This document shows positions 33,000-43,936 of a DNA stretch of 64,000 bases, one piece after another. How positions within the stretch are numbered: position 1 is the stretch's first letter; the number at the start of each line of letters is the position of its first letter. The stretch spans positions 21,130,000 through 21,193,999 of the forward strand of contig CM055107.1 of NCBI GenBank assembly GCA_029204225.1. Reading direction: 5' to 3'. This stretch comes from Diphasiastrum complanatum. Lineage: Eukaryota; Streptophyta; Lycopodiopsida; Lycopodiales; Lycopodiaceae. A program made the position numbers and the translations under genes. The notes beneath the pieces were generated by a model. It ran no database searches. It worked only from the letters and a program-made list of their open reading frames with translations, and was not told the DNA's origin.

Positions 33000-33739
33000 A
33001 GGTTGTTATAAATTGAAATTAACATGAGAGTAGATGACATACATAACCATCACACCAAGGAGCCAGTTTTTTCTTCAATTGGAATGGTGATGGTGATGGT
33101 GATGAGGTGTTTAGCATTTAGTAGATAACGAATGGTCTCTCTTGTAAAAGAATTGTACTTGATAATGAGTCTGCATTGTAATGATAGAATTGAAAATTGC
33201 TATGACAAGGAATTTGCTTTCAACTTTTCACTTCATCACTACAAGCATATATATGTTAAAATCTTCGAGCCAATTGTTGATGATGCTAGCGTATGGATGA
33301 ATTTTAAAGTTTTTACTATTTCACAGATAAACACTCCATGCATTTTAGTTACAATCAAGTTTCATTGTAATGTTTTATCTATAGGTTGGTGTTGTGGTTT
33401 TTTTTTTGGCCTTGCCTTGCAAAGGCAGTACTATGTGTTGAGGTTGGTCAATGGAGTTTTAAAAGAAGTCATTGTTAAAGGATAAATGGTGGTGGCCATT
33501 TTGGCTTTGGAGGTTTAGACTTTTGTGGAGGGTGCTCAATTACCAAAGATGAAAGTGAGTTTGCATACATATGAATGAAAGAAAGAACATAGCCTACATA
33601 CATGAAAATAAGCAAACACATTTATTTGGTTATTGAATGTTTGATCATGAACATGCAGATTATAATAAGCACATATGTGAGTAGGAGACCCAAAAGTTGA
33701 TGCATGCCTAATTCTATGAAAAATACAAAAAGATATCTA
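33000..33739. other. P450 upstream flank, no recognised gene
   Basis: AT-rich sequence between the P450 promoter and the first copia LTR. An open frame at 33132-33485 has no motif I recognise. Confidence 0.4.
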
Positions 33740-34409
33740 TGTTGACTTTAGGGGTTTGATAAACAGTTTTAGTCAAGCAGCTTGGTGTATGTAGTTGATA
33801 GGGCCAGAGGTCAAATAGTCAAGTACACATGTTTTTCCATCATTAGGCCAAAAGTCAATTATGATGTAGCTCGAGCTAGTTAGGCTCTCTACAGGTGTCA
33901 AATTTAGATTTGATGAGTGACCAAAGTCAAAGTGTTGGCATGAGCCCAAGGGTCCAATCATAAGTGAGAGTTTCATTAGAAGGGTCCAATCAAATTGAAG
34001 AGATGTTGAGTCACTCATCCAATAGGATGTAAGAGGTGCTAGAAAAGGGGTCCAATAGGCTACCTCGAGATACTACTTGTAGATTGATTTACCTCACTTT
34101 TGTATTGAGTTTTTGAGAGTAATGTGAGATTTGGCAATTTGTGACTATTTCACTTTCTCTCTCTACCCAAGGCTCCATAGTGATATTCTCTCTCTATCCG
34201 AGAGCAAGCAATTTTCATACTTAGTTTTTTTCAAGTATCACTTCCACATGTGTGAATATACTTGTCTTGTGTTTGTATGCATGTAGAAATGTGATCTTGC
34301 CTTAGTTTTTGACATAGATCTTGATTATCAATCTATAATTATCTAAAGTGCAAACACAAAGCTTAGGAGATCATTATCACACATTAGGGCACACGTGTGA
34401 ATTTTCACA
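33740..34409 (+). mobile_element. Copia LTR, family 1 copy C (5' LTR)
   Basis: Starts TGTTGACTTTAGGGG and ends TTTTCACA, directly before a primer-binding site. It aligns by eye with the LTR at 41731-42441, including U3 repeats with GGTCCAAT, TCTCTCTCTACC-type tracts, and the terminal CACACGTGTGAAT block. About 670 bp. The rest of its element is gag-truncated at about 35310. Confidence 0.8.
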
Positions 34410-34421
34410 TGGTATCAGAGC
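34410..34421 (+). other. Primer-binding site, initiator-Met tRNA
   Basis: TGGTATCAGAGC, the standard plant copia PBS complementary to the 3' end of initiator methionine tRNA, abutting the LTR. The untranslated leader follows to 35165. Confidence 0.9.
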
Positions 34422-35165
34422 CTACCTAAGCTATTCATGCATCTCTCATCATATGTATGAAAATTTTCCTAGAAATCAAGGCCTAGAGAGTGTAGATTGC
34501 ATCTCCCATACTATCTATGAGATTTTTGGATCAAGAGGCTTCATTATCAAAGTGATTGGACCAGATCTGGTACTGTACAAAAATAAGCTCTCAGACACGT
34601 GTGAAGGACAGCCAATCTCATCTGGATAGTTCTCTTCCAAGTTAGATCCAAATTTCATGCTAAATAGCTTGTTTGAAAGCTAGAGATCAAGATTGTGTAG
34701 CAATTGGTTTCAAATCAATTGGATATTCAAATAAAAAGTTATAGCCAATTGAATCAAGGTGGGTAGGGCACCCAACCTAGTTGGACACATCTACTTTGAT
34801 CTCTATCTTGCTTGTTTGATCCAAAATTCAAGAAAAAGCTTGTCGAGTCCCATCTATTTGAGATCTAGTCATCTTTTTGAGGTCAGAGCCACTTTGTCTC
34901 ATACAATTCCATTGTATTTGAGTGATTAGTGGATTCTTTGAGTGTTTCACACGTGCCAAAGAGATTTTGACCCAAACTTTGCCTATACTCCATCTTTGAG
35001 TGAGAGGTTGATCTAGTTTGAGAGAGATTGAAAAAGCTAGTGAGCTTGATCTCACATTTTGTTGCATGATCTTGCATAGGAGTTGGTAGTACACCTTCAT
35101 TGGATCTTATAGTGAGAGCGAAGTAACACTTTTGTGTTCATGACAAGGAGTCTTCGCTACTTTTT

Positions 35166-35315
35166 ATGGCTTCCATGGGTTCCTTCCTATTGGAATCAAG
35201 TGAAAGACTAACTACCTCCAATTATTCTATATGGAAAGTAAGGATGGAGTCAATCTTGATACTCCAAGATGTGATGGACATAGTACTTGGACTTGAGGAG
35301 GAGCAGAATGTGTAA
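35166..35315 (+). pseudogene. Truncated copia gag (copy C)
   Basis: ATG at 35166 begins MASMGSFLLESSERLTTSNYSIWK.., nearly the same start as the gags at 43091 and 55615. Homology ends after GLEEE at about 35303 and the frame hits TAA at 35313. The rest of the element is missing, replaced by unrelated sequence and a reverse-strand copia LTR. Confidence 0.85.
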
Positions 35316-35375
35316 AAACACTTGTAATTTTGCAGACTGTATAAATACACGGGAAAATTCACAGAACTAGATAAA

Positions 35376-36393
35376 TGTTGGCTGATTCTAACAAATCCCC
35401 AAGATACTCGGACAGAGCAACTCAAGAGCACCTCTCACCTTAGACCGAGGCGGTCTCTGAGAAGACGAGACGAATGAAGACTGAGAGCCGAATATGAGAG
35501 CCGAGAAATGCTAGTTAATAATAACAAGCCATAACTGTGTAAGCCTCGTGGTGAATCCCGAAAGATGGAATGACCATGCCTAGGAACTAGTATTTCTAGG
35601 CAAATGTAATAAATGCAAGTAGACCCCTCTTAAAGAAAGTAGAGTGAACCACCTTTTGATGCTGACCTCTAGTGGAGAGCAATATTCCACTTGTAATTTG
35701 TGAATTGTGGAAATTCCACTAGGATGCCACCTAAGGAGCTCTCTTGCTTATTTAAAAGACTCCCTCTATTGTATCAACTCCATGCTGAAATGAGAAGAGC
35801 CTCCATGAGTTAGATGTATCCATTGAGCTCCTTGATCATGATGGTTTTCTTGAGTGATGCCCATATGATCATGCCCTTCCATTGTCCAAGAATCAAAAGA
35901 CTGGTTAGTTTTTTTATTCTTGGAATTCTAACATGCTGTAGATTAGTTCTTGTTTCTTGTTTTGTCAATTTATGCAAGTAAAGTAGTGTAGGATCTGATT
36001 TTAGTTCATTTTGCAGCAAAGTAGAAGTAGAATTTCATTGTTTGTTCAACGGATATGCACACTGATTTTATGGTTGAACGTTTTGGCATGTATGAGTGGT
36101 TGTTTATGCATGTGCATTAGTTCAAGAGTGACTTCCCTGGATTGTCCTCTGACAAGCAGGACATTTACTACATTGATATCAGTCCCTTCTGTCTGGTTTC
36201 GGCATTGAACTAAGAAGCTAACATTCAAGAAATGCCAACAAGCCTCTAAACAGACAAAAAACAGTTCTTGTAAACAAGAAACGAGGAAGAACTAGTAAAC
36301 AAATTATATAGGCTCTAAAGATGTCAACAATAAACAGCTGGATGAAGATTAAAAACCGATTAGTCGATTAGTAGGAAAGAGAATAATCCAACA
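35376..36393 (-). mobile_element. Copia LTR, family 2 (3' LTR of reverse-strand element)
   Basis: On the reverse strand the LTR starts TGTTGGATTATTC immediately after a polypurine tract (AAGAGGGAG) and ends ..AATCAGCCAACA at 35376. The last roughly 180 bp are closely similar to 52921-53128 on the plus strand. A TATATAA-type box is visible about 100 bp in. Length about 1.0 kb. Confidence 0.72.
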
Positions 36394-36401
36394 CTCCCTC
36401 T

Positions 36402-37290
36402 TAATCTGAATCCATGAATGCCTTGACCTTTAAACTTAGTTCTACACAAAACCTTCTGTGTGCATCCAAGCTTAATGCTTTTGTAAAAATATCTTGCGTT
36501 CGACAATATTGCAATCTGACTTCAAAACTTTGCTTCTGACGTAGTGATACTTCAGTTTAATGTGCTTACTCCTAGAATAAAATCTAGGATTGGCTGACAA
36601 GGCAATGGCACTTTGATTATCACAAAATAATAAAGTCGGAGCAAATTGATTCAGAATGATATCTGAAAGTAAGTCTCTCAACCAAACCGCTTTCTTTATA
36701 GCTTGTGAGGTTGCGATATACTCTGATTCTATAGAAGACAGAGCTATTGAAGATTGCTTGCGACTGTTCCATGAAATTGGACCATTGTTGAGGAAGAATG
36801 TAAATCCGGAAGTGAATTTACGAGTGTCTACATCTCCTGCCCAACTTGCAACTGTAAAACCACTGAGTAAATTGAGTTTGTCGTTGTTGACTGCTCCATA
36901 ACAAATGCAAAAGTCCATAGTAGCTCAAACATATCTCATGACTCTGATAAGAGCCTTCCAATGTGTTACACCAAGGTTGGTCATATACTGACTAAGAGAG
37001 CTGACTGCAAAAGCTATGTCTGGCCTGATACAGATCATTGCGTACATAAGAGATCCTATAATAGATGGTAAGGATACTCACGCGTCTGTTTTTTTTCTTG
37101 AATTGTTTGAGGACACTGGTCCTTTGACAATTTGAGACCTAGTTCCATTGGTGAGAGAGCTGTAATCAGACTATATATGACTAACATATTGTAGATGTAC
37201 CTCTGTTGAGTAATGTAGATCAACTTTCGATTTCTGTCTCTGTGAATTTGAATACCAAGGCAGAAATGAGCTTTGCCCAGATTGGTCATG
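36402..37290 (-). pseudogene. Copia reverse transcriptase/RNase H remnant
   Basis: Reverse strand: MTNLGKAHFCLGIQIHRDR (end of RT), RPDIAFAVSSLSQYM, then RNase H with GFTVASWAGDVDTRKFTSG, SSIESEYIATSQA, CDNQSAIALSANP and RSKHIKLKYHYVR. It is followed by the polypurine tract and LTR at 36393. Stops separate the blocks and upstream pol is absent beyond about 37290. The element inserted close to, or recombined with, copy C's gag. Confidence 0.88.
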
Positions 37291-37299
37291 TCGAATTCA

Positions 37300-39840
37300 G
37301 AAGATAGCCCACGTGATTAAATCTCCAGATTTTGCGTGGATAATCCATGCAAATTTTTTTGACCAAAAAAAAAAACATTTGGCGCGAACCAAAATGTGGT
37401 TCGCTCCTAAACTAGAGGTCAACTTCCTTTTTTCTTTTGTGTGAGAGAGAGAAAAAGAGAGTATAGATGGGAGTGAGGATGAGATGGGGATGGATGCGAG
37501 TGAGAATATTGATAGTGTTTAGGGTTTTTAGTTCATTGATGGATGTTAATTGTATGTGTTTTGTGATCATGAATTTTAAGATTTTTTTTGTTTGTGATGT
37601 AGGCTTGGATATGAAAAATGAAAAAAGAGCTTGCATTGCAAATGATTGAAAGATCAAGTGCATGCAAAAGGAAAAGCAAAGATTGCAAAACAATGGAGAT
37701 ACATTAGTAAAGGTAAATTCACATTTATTTTGATTCATTTGATATTTAGTTGATAACTTGATGTGTTATCTATTGATGCATTATATTGTGGTTTCCATTG
37801 CTTTCCATTGTTCTTTCCATTACTTTCTATTGTGCATTCTAGCATGCAAATCATGTGCTAAGATAGATACATTGCATTGAATTCATCAATAGATACATTT
37901 GCATTCCATAGATGTGCATTAAATAGACTATACATTGCATTGAATACATCAATAGATACATTTGCATTCAATAGACTATACATTTGCATTCATGAATTAA
38001 AAATATATGCATTCAATTTTTTTGCAAGAATGATAAGTATAGGATTGATTGACATTGTCCAATTGCTTGCCTTTTCTTTTCGATTCGAGGAACATCATCT
38101 TGCATACAAAGCAACCATAGATAGAAAGAGCGAGTGCATATTGCTTGTCATGAGATACCATGGCACACTAGGCCAATCCAAAGAGATTTATCACTAACTA
38201 ACTCCAGCCAAGTATTAATTAATCAAATGAGTGATTGAGTGGGCAATCAATCATTTGAATATATGATTGATTGTTTGATTTTGATCATTCCATCTTGAAA
38301 GAAAAATTGAGTGAGATCATCACTCATCTTGGACAAGAGTTCAAACTGAAAGCTTCAAACATTGATTGCTATGTGGTCTTTAAATTACTTGACATAGGCC
38401 TGTGCGCACTATCTACTGATGTCTAACATTTGTCAGTATGAACCTCATTTTGATTGCTCGTCATGTGTTGCCCCACCCAAGCAATTTTCTTGATAGCAAT
38501 GTTACTAGAATATTAGATTTTCATTAAGCATAGCTAGAATATACATGGATCAGATGTTGGCATGTCTTTAATAAATTTTATTGTATTTGTTCAGTACATA
38601 CAGTTTCATAATGATTACTTATGATGTGGTATAGAGTAGCTGGCTACAATGTGTATATGTCATCGACGATGTCATCATCATCAGATAGCGATTCATCTCA
38701 TGATTGCAACAATAAGTATATATTGTTATTGATATTGACATCAATTGCACTTTATTTGTTATTTGAATATGAGTGTATAATTTTTCTTGCAAATTTATTC
38801 TTACAATGACATTTGATTGGAATTATAAATTCTAGGGAAATTATCGTACCTCCACGTGATTTAGAGAAAGAAAAAAGAATTGAGCTCTATCACAGAAAAA
38901 AGAAGCAAGCAAGACTAAAGTACAATGAGCAACTATTGATTGATTCATCTTCAAGCTCTTCCATCAGTTGATGTAGACCGCCTATTGATTATTCACATGT
39001 ATGTATATTGATTTATGTCATAATGTTTTTATTTGTGTTAGTGATGTATTCCGATTTAGTTGAGGATTGTGATATAGTATATTGCTCTTTGGAAAGCCAA
39101 GACACCACTACCACTAGAATAGCTGTACTAAATATTTATTTTTTGAACTATGTCCACCATGATTTGTAGCTCTATGAAAAGCACCTCTTGCTTGCCAATG
39201 TGATTTTTTCATGCCTTGTGATGACCAGAAATCTAGTGCTTGAGAATGGTTCACAATAGTAGCGCACTATGTTCAATGATCTTACTACGCTAGTTACAGA
39301 TTGAATACTATCTCTACTTCTTGAATTACTTTCACTCTATCTAAAGATCTCTGATCCTATGGAATCATATAGTTTAATACAGAGGAGCTCATGGAGGAAC
39401 TCTGATTCATGCTACCACTGATTACTAATGTTGTTATTCTTGCTACTAGTTTATTGTGTATATATGCATACATCAGTTGTGGTACAACTACATGGGTAAC
39501 AGTTGTAAAATAATGCAATTACTTCGTAGTGAACGGTGACGTAGTATGTGTCGTGCAGAGCTCCATTTTGACTAGTGATAGTCAACATTCATCGAAGGTG
39601 TCGAATGAGTCGAGTCGACTTGTTCGCCTTTGAGAAGATATTGATGGAGTCGAAGTCGAGATGTCGATGGACTTAAGTCGAGTCAGTGAAGTCAAAGTTG
39701 ATGTAGTCGAGTTGATCTTGTTCTGCTTCAAGGTCAATGAAGACACAGATTGTTCGACTTGTGCTAGTAAGGTTGCATGCTGTTATAGAGAGAGAATATC
39801 TACATAGTATTTGATTGTACTCAAGAGATGAATTAGATGA
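37300..39840. other. Unassigned region with two odd small open frames
   Basis: No recognised gene. It holds a short hairpin at 37384-37404 (GCGAACCA paired with TGGTTCGC) and two plus-strand frames. One, 38621-38809, has an S/D-rich start (MSSSSDSDSS) followed by a hydrophobic stretch. The other is a basic stretch near 38855-38968 (DLEKEKRIELYHRKKKQARL, ending in six Ser). An S/D-rich then leucine-rich N-terminus is seen in some Harbinger-type transposases, but that is only a suggestion. Confidence 0.3.
37868..37990 (+). repeat. 63-bp-period direct repeat
   Basis: A 39-bp block, TACATTGCATTGAAT..CATCAATAGATACA.., occurs at 37868-37906 and 37931-37969 with one mismatch; a third partial copy (ATAGACTATACATTTGCATTC) follows. 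Confidence 0.88.
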
Positions 39841-39846
39841 GTAGGA

Positions 39847-40040
39847 GTGAAGATTAACTCCAATAGGAGGACATCAAGGCAAAGGCAACAACCTTTGAGA
39901 CTCACTTATGATGAAAAAGATAAGCAAGTTGTCGACGGTACAAACTATTCTTTCCTAACCTCTTTTGATGAACCTACATGTGTGGATGAAGCAAGACAAA
40001 AAGAGGAGCGGATCCAGCAATGGATATTGAGAATCAATCT
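39847..40040 (+). pseudogene. Copia integrase-RT linker fragment (copy E)
   Basis: SNRRTSRQRQQPLRLTY, KDKQ and SYSFLTSFDEPTCVDEA match the linker of the complete element at 59446-59580 (RRSSRSKVEPSRLTY.., SYSFLATLLEEPSYFEEA). Reverse transcriptase and RNase H are deleted; only about 30 bp separate this fragment from its LTR. Confidence 0.7.
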
Positions 40041-40072
40041 CTTATGTGTGAAACATGCAAAAAGGTTATCTA

Positions 40073-40385
40073 TGTTAGTTGTAGGGGTCTTACACTTTTC
40101 TATGTCAAGCATCTTGGTGTAGAATGTTGATAGGGTCAAAAATTGACATAGATGGCAAATTGGTCAAATCCACATGTAATGCCTCTATTGAGCCAAAGTA
40201 GGGTAGGAGATGAAACTCGAGCTAAATTGAGTGTTGACAAGTGTAGTGATTTAGTTTGATGAAGTTCAAGAGGTCCAATAGGATGTAGAGGTGGAACCAT
40301 CAATGGTCCAATAGGATTTTAGATATGCTTGAGAATGATACAATAGAATTAAGAGGTGAATGGATCAATGGTCCATTCACCTCTT
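40073..40385 (+). mobile_element. Truncated family-1 copia LTR (copy E) ending in a fold-back
   Basis: Starts TGTTAGTTGTAGGGG and matches the LTR at 41731 through its U3 GGTCCAATAGGA repeats. At 40365 it inverts: AAGAGGTGAATGGA (40351-40364) is followed after seven bases by its exact reverse complement (40372-40385), which continues as the complement of upstream LTR sequence (TTGAACTTCAT). Confidence 0.75.
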
Positions 40386-40398
40386 GAACTTCATGGCG

Positions 40399-41390
40399 AA
40401 CAATTCGAATGGCGAACAGTTCGCGCAAGTCAATGGACCTCGAAAATCCTAATACACACGGTAGTAGTTGTGAAAATTTATTCCTAGTTGCCAGAGTAGC
40501 GTATTTTCAATAAAAAAATCTTGTGTTACTGGGTTATGTACAGATGTACTTTTTGTAAATACAAAATGGCTAAGTAACATTCCTGTTGTAATAGAAATGT
40601 AGTTTCTAGTCAATACTTCTATAGTATCATTTAGGAAGTGTTTTCCCCAAACGCCTTGAGATGAATTGCTGATAGAGTTGCTATCATTGATCTTTTCACT
40701 TTCCTTTGATAGTCCCTCATAGTAGAGCGACAGGTACGGGTTGGCCCATTGGATCCATTGGTATTGGTTTCGGTTCTGTCTCTTGTTGCACAACTGCTAA
40801 TTTGGGAAGGTGTGGTGTCTGATTTGCTATCCTTCGTGCTATTGATCATCCCGATCTCAGATTCATCTGATGGTGGGTTCCAAAGTGATTGGATCTTGCT
40901 TATACAGTAGGATGCAGTCTGGATCTTCAAGGATCTGATCGATCTGATTGGCCAAAAGTGAATTCTAGGCCTTTTACGGTGGTTTTTTCTTAATAACTTT
41001 TTACTCCTTGCAATGATTGACCTGAGATTTTGACAATAGCTGGATCTGATTCAGATCTTTCCACTGATATGGTTTGCTAGGGTTATCTTGTGCAAGGGTT
41101 GGTTATGCGAGGGTTTTTTAGCTATTTTTGCAGGTAAAAAACTTGATATCTTTCATATCTCTGGAAAGCAACTCTCGCAAGGTTCACAGTAGCTGGATCT
41201 GGGCCAGATCTCACTATAAAATTCTCTGCGAGAATTAACTCTTGCAAGAAGTGAAATTTTCACTATCTACGAGGGTTCAAAACCACTTTTTTGGCTTGAT
41301 CTTCACCAGATCTTCACACTAACTCTCGCAGGCTTCATCAGTGATGTAAATTGACATTTGTTTATTTTTGGATCAAAAGAGATCAATAGG
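40399..41390. other. Unassigned sequence between copia fragments
   Basis: About 1 kb interrupting family-1 sequence. Overlapping reverse-strand open frames (40449-40930) have no motif I recognise. The second half repeatedly uses CTCTCGCA/TGCGAG and AGCTGGATCTG. It may be an unrecognised LTR or a remnant of another element. Confidence 0.35.
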
Positions 41391-41640
41391 GCCTTGATTG
41401 GGTATGACCTGGTACTGTATAGAATCAGGTGCTCAGACACGTGTGAGGAACATCCAATCTCAGTTTGAGAGTTCTCTTTCATGTTTGATCGCTAGATAGC
41501 TTGTTTTAAAGCTAGTGTTGTCTATTTTTTGATGCAATTAGTTTATTCCATTTGGTTGAGCCAATCAAAAGTTATAAGCTTTTGAAGAGGATTAGGTAGG
41601 GCACCTAGACCTGGGTTGTGAGAAATTGGCAAAAATCTAG
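41391..41640 (+). mobile_element. Family-1 copia leader fragment (copy E or other)
   Basis: Closely matches the untranslated leader at 42475-42712: CCTGGTACTGTA, AATCAGGTGCTCAGACACGT, GGGCACCTAGACCTGGG. No PBS or LTR adjoins it on the left; homology ends at about 41620 and unrelated sequence leads into the next LTR. Confidence 0.75.
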
Positions 41641-41730
41641 CTTGGTATTTTTTATGATAGAAGTTTGTAAGTGAATCTCACATGTGTGGAGGATGTTCCC
41701 ACGTGTGGAGAATTGTAAAGTAAATCAAAA

Positions 41731-42441
41731 TGTTTGATATAGGGGTCTCATAGAATTTCATAGTCAAGCATTTAGGTGTAGGATGTTGATAGGGTCAAAT
41801 TTGACATAGATGGCAAATTATCCATTTCCACTTGTAATGCCACTATTGAGTCAAAATAGAGTAGGAGGCCAAACTTGTGCCAATTAGAGTGTAGACAAGT
41901 GTAATGCTTTTGTTTGATGAAGTTGAAGAGGTCCAATAGGATTTAGAGGTGGAACCATGTGTGGTCCAATAGGAATTTGAGGTGTGCTTGAATATAGTCC
42001 AATAGAATCTAGAGGTGCATGGATCAATGGTCCAATAGGATTAAGAGGTGGCAAAGTGTGATCCAATCATAGTTAAGCATAGTGGTAGCTCATGAATCTA
42101 CTAGTATTATTGTACTCCTCATTTGGATCTAATTGATTTTGAGATTGAGTGGATTTTGAGTGTCATTGAATTTCTAGCTTTCTCTCTCTACCCGAGAGCT
42201 CATGATGGTTTTTCTCTCTCTACCTGAGGAGAGCAGCTTGTTTTTACTTAGAATACTTTTGAAACACTTCCCACACGTGTGAGTGGGAGTTGGAAGTGAT
42301 TGAATGCATGTAGTAGTGTGTTTTTGCCATAGAATCAAAGATAGATCTTGAATCTCAATCTAGTCTTGATCTTGGTGAATCTACACACCTTAGGAGATCA
42401 CAAGTACATGTAGTGGACAATCCACACGTGTGAATTCAACA
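41731..42441 (+). mobile_element. Family-1 copia 5' LTR (copy B)
   Basis: 711 bp, TGTTTGATATAGGGG to GAATTCAACA, directly followed by the PBS. U3 has four GTCCAATAG(G)A repeats about 33 bp apart (41931, 41962, 41997, 42030). R/U5 carries TCTCTCTCTACC repeats and two CACACGTGTG palindromes (42272, 42423). Confidence 0.88.
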
Positions 42442-42453
42442 TGGTATCAGAGC
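42442..42453 (+). other. Primer-binding site, initiator-Met tRNA (copy B)
   Basis: TGGTATCAGAGC abuts the LTR end. A leader of about 640 bp follows before the gag ATG. Confidence 0.92.
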
Positions 42454-43090
42454 CTACCTAAGGTTACCATGGACATTGATTGGGTCTGACCTGGTACTGT
42501 ACGAAATCAGGTGCTCAGACACGTGTGAGGAACATCCAATTTCAGTTTGGGAGTTCTCTTTCATGTTTGATCCAAAAATCTTGCTAGATAGCTTGTTTTG
42601 AAGCTATTTTTGTCTAGTTTTTGATGCAATCAGTTTCATTCCATTTGGTTGAGCCAATTAAAAGTTATAAGCTTTTGAAGAGGGTTAGGTAGGGCACCTA
42701 GACCTGGGTGGACACATTTGGTTTGGTCAGGAGATTGCTTGTTTGATCCAAAATCACAGTTGAATGCTTACCAATCTCATCTATATGTGATCTAGGCACT
42801 GTTTTGAGATCTTAGCCATTTTGTTTCATGCAATATCATTGTATTTGAGTCAAATTTGGTTTCTTAGTGTATTTCACACATGCTAAGAGTGTTTGATCCT
42901 AACTTTGCCCATACTCCATCATTTGATGTGAAGTAGATCTAGTTTTGGAGAGATTGAGATAGCTAGTGAGAATCATCTCACAGTTTGTTGCAAGATCTTG
43001 CATAGGAGATGGTAGCACACCATTATTGGATCCTATAGTGAGAGAGAAGCAACATTTTTTGTTCATCACTTTTATTTATCTCCACTTTAC

Positions 43091-43633
43091 ATGACTTCAA
43101 TGAGTTCATACTTGTTGCAACCAAGTGAGAGATTGTCGACTTCCAATTATTCAATATGGAAGTTGAGGATGGAGTCCACCTTGATACTCCAAGATGTGAT
43201 GGACATTGTACTTGGGACTGAGGAGGAGCCTCAAGTCCTTCAAAAAGTACAAAAATACAAGAAGAGAGCTAGGATGGCTCTCCACTACATTAAGATGAAT
43301 GTCTCTAATGAGATATTGAGGGAGATTGGTGATTGTTCTACATCCAAGGAAGCTTGGGATTGTCTCAAGTCCATCTATGAGGCTAAGAACACCTCTAGGC
43401 TCCTCACTCTTAGAAATCAAATCTTCCAAAGTAGTCAAAAGAGTGATGAGAGTGCATCTAATTATGTTTTGAGAGTCAAGGATATTCATAGGGAGCTTGC
43501 ATGTATTGGTGACTCAATCAATCAAAGCGAGCTAGTCCAAGTCATTCTCAATGGCTTGAGAGATGAATATGACAACCTTGTCCAATCCTATGCCATTAAG
43601 GAGGAGCTACCAAGTTTGGAGGAGAGCTCATGA
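43091..43633 (+). pseudogene. Copia gag, 3'-truncated and fused to LTR
   Basis: An open gag of about 176 codons: MTSMSSYLLQPSERLSTSNY.., KKRARMALHYIKMNVSNEIL, SSKEAW-type CTSKEAWDCLKSIYEA, LRNQIFQS and LNGLRDEYDNLVQSYAIKEELPSLEE. These match copia UBN2-type gag. At GAGGAGAGCTCATGATGG (about 43619) it passes directly into LTR sequence, so the zinc knuckle and all of pol are missing. The reading frame is otherwise uninterrupted, unusual for a relic here. Confidence 0.88.
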
Positions 43634-43869
43634 TGGTTTTTCTCTCTCTACCCGAGGAGAGCAGCTTGTTTTTACTTAGAATACTTTTGGAACACTTCCC
43701 ACACGTGTGATTGAGAGTTGGAAGTGATTGAATGCATGTAGTAGTGTGTTTTTGCCATAGAATCAAAGATAGATCTTGAATCTCAATCTAGTCTTGATCT
43801 TGGTGCATCTACACACCTTAGGAGATCACAAGTACATGTAGTGGACAATCCACACGTGTGAATTCAACA
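43618..43869 (+). mobile_element. Partial 3' LTR of copy B (U3 deleted)
   Basis: Nearly identical to 42191-42441 of the 5' LTR, including both CACACGTGTG sites (43700, 43851) and the terminal GAATTCAACA. The junction with gag lies in the shared string GAGAGCTCATGATGG, pointing to a microhomology-mediated deletion or template jump. Confidence 0.85.
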
Positions 43870-43936
43870 GTGGACACATTTGGTTTGGTCAAGGGATTGC
43901 CTGTTTGATCCCAAATCACAGTTGAATGCTTTTCAA
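43870..43936 (+). mobile_element. Second copy of leader segment after the LTR
   Basis: GTGGACACATTTGGTTTGGTC.. matches the leader at 42708-42775, joined directly to the LTR end without a PBS. After about 43936 the similarity stops. Confidence 0.75.

Noticed and set aside
34828-35100. Reverse-strand open frame in the copia leader
   Set aside because: It lies in the untranslated leader of copy C, antisense, and is not conserved as a frame in the homologous leader of copy B.
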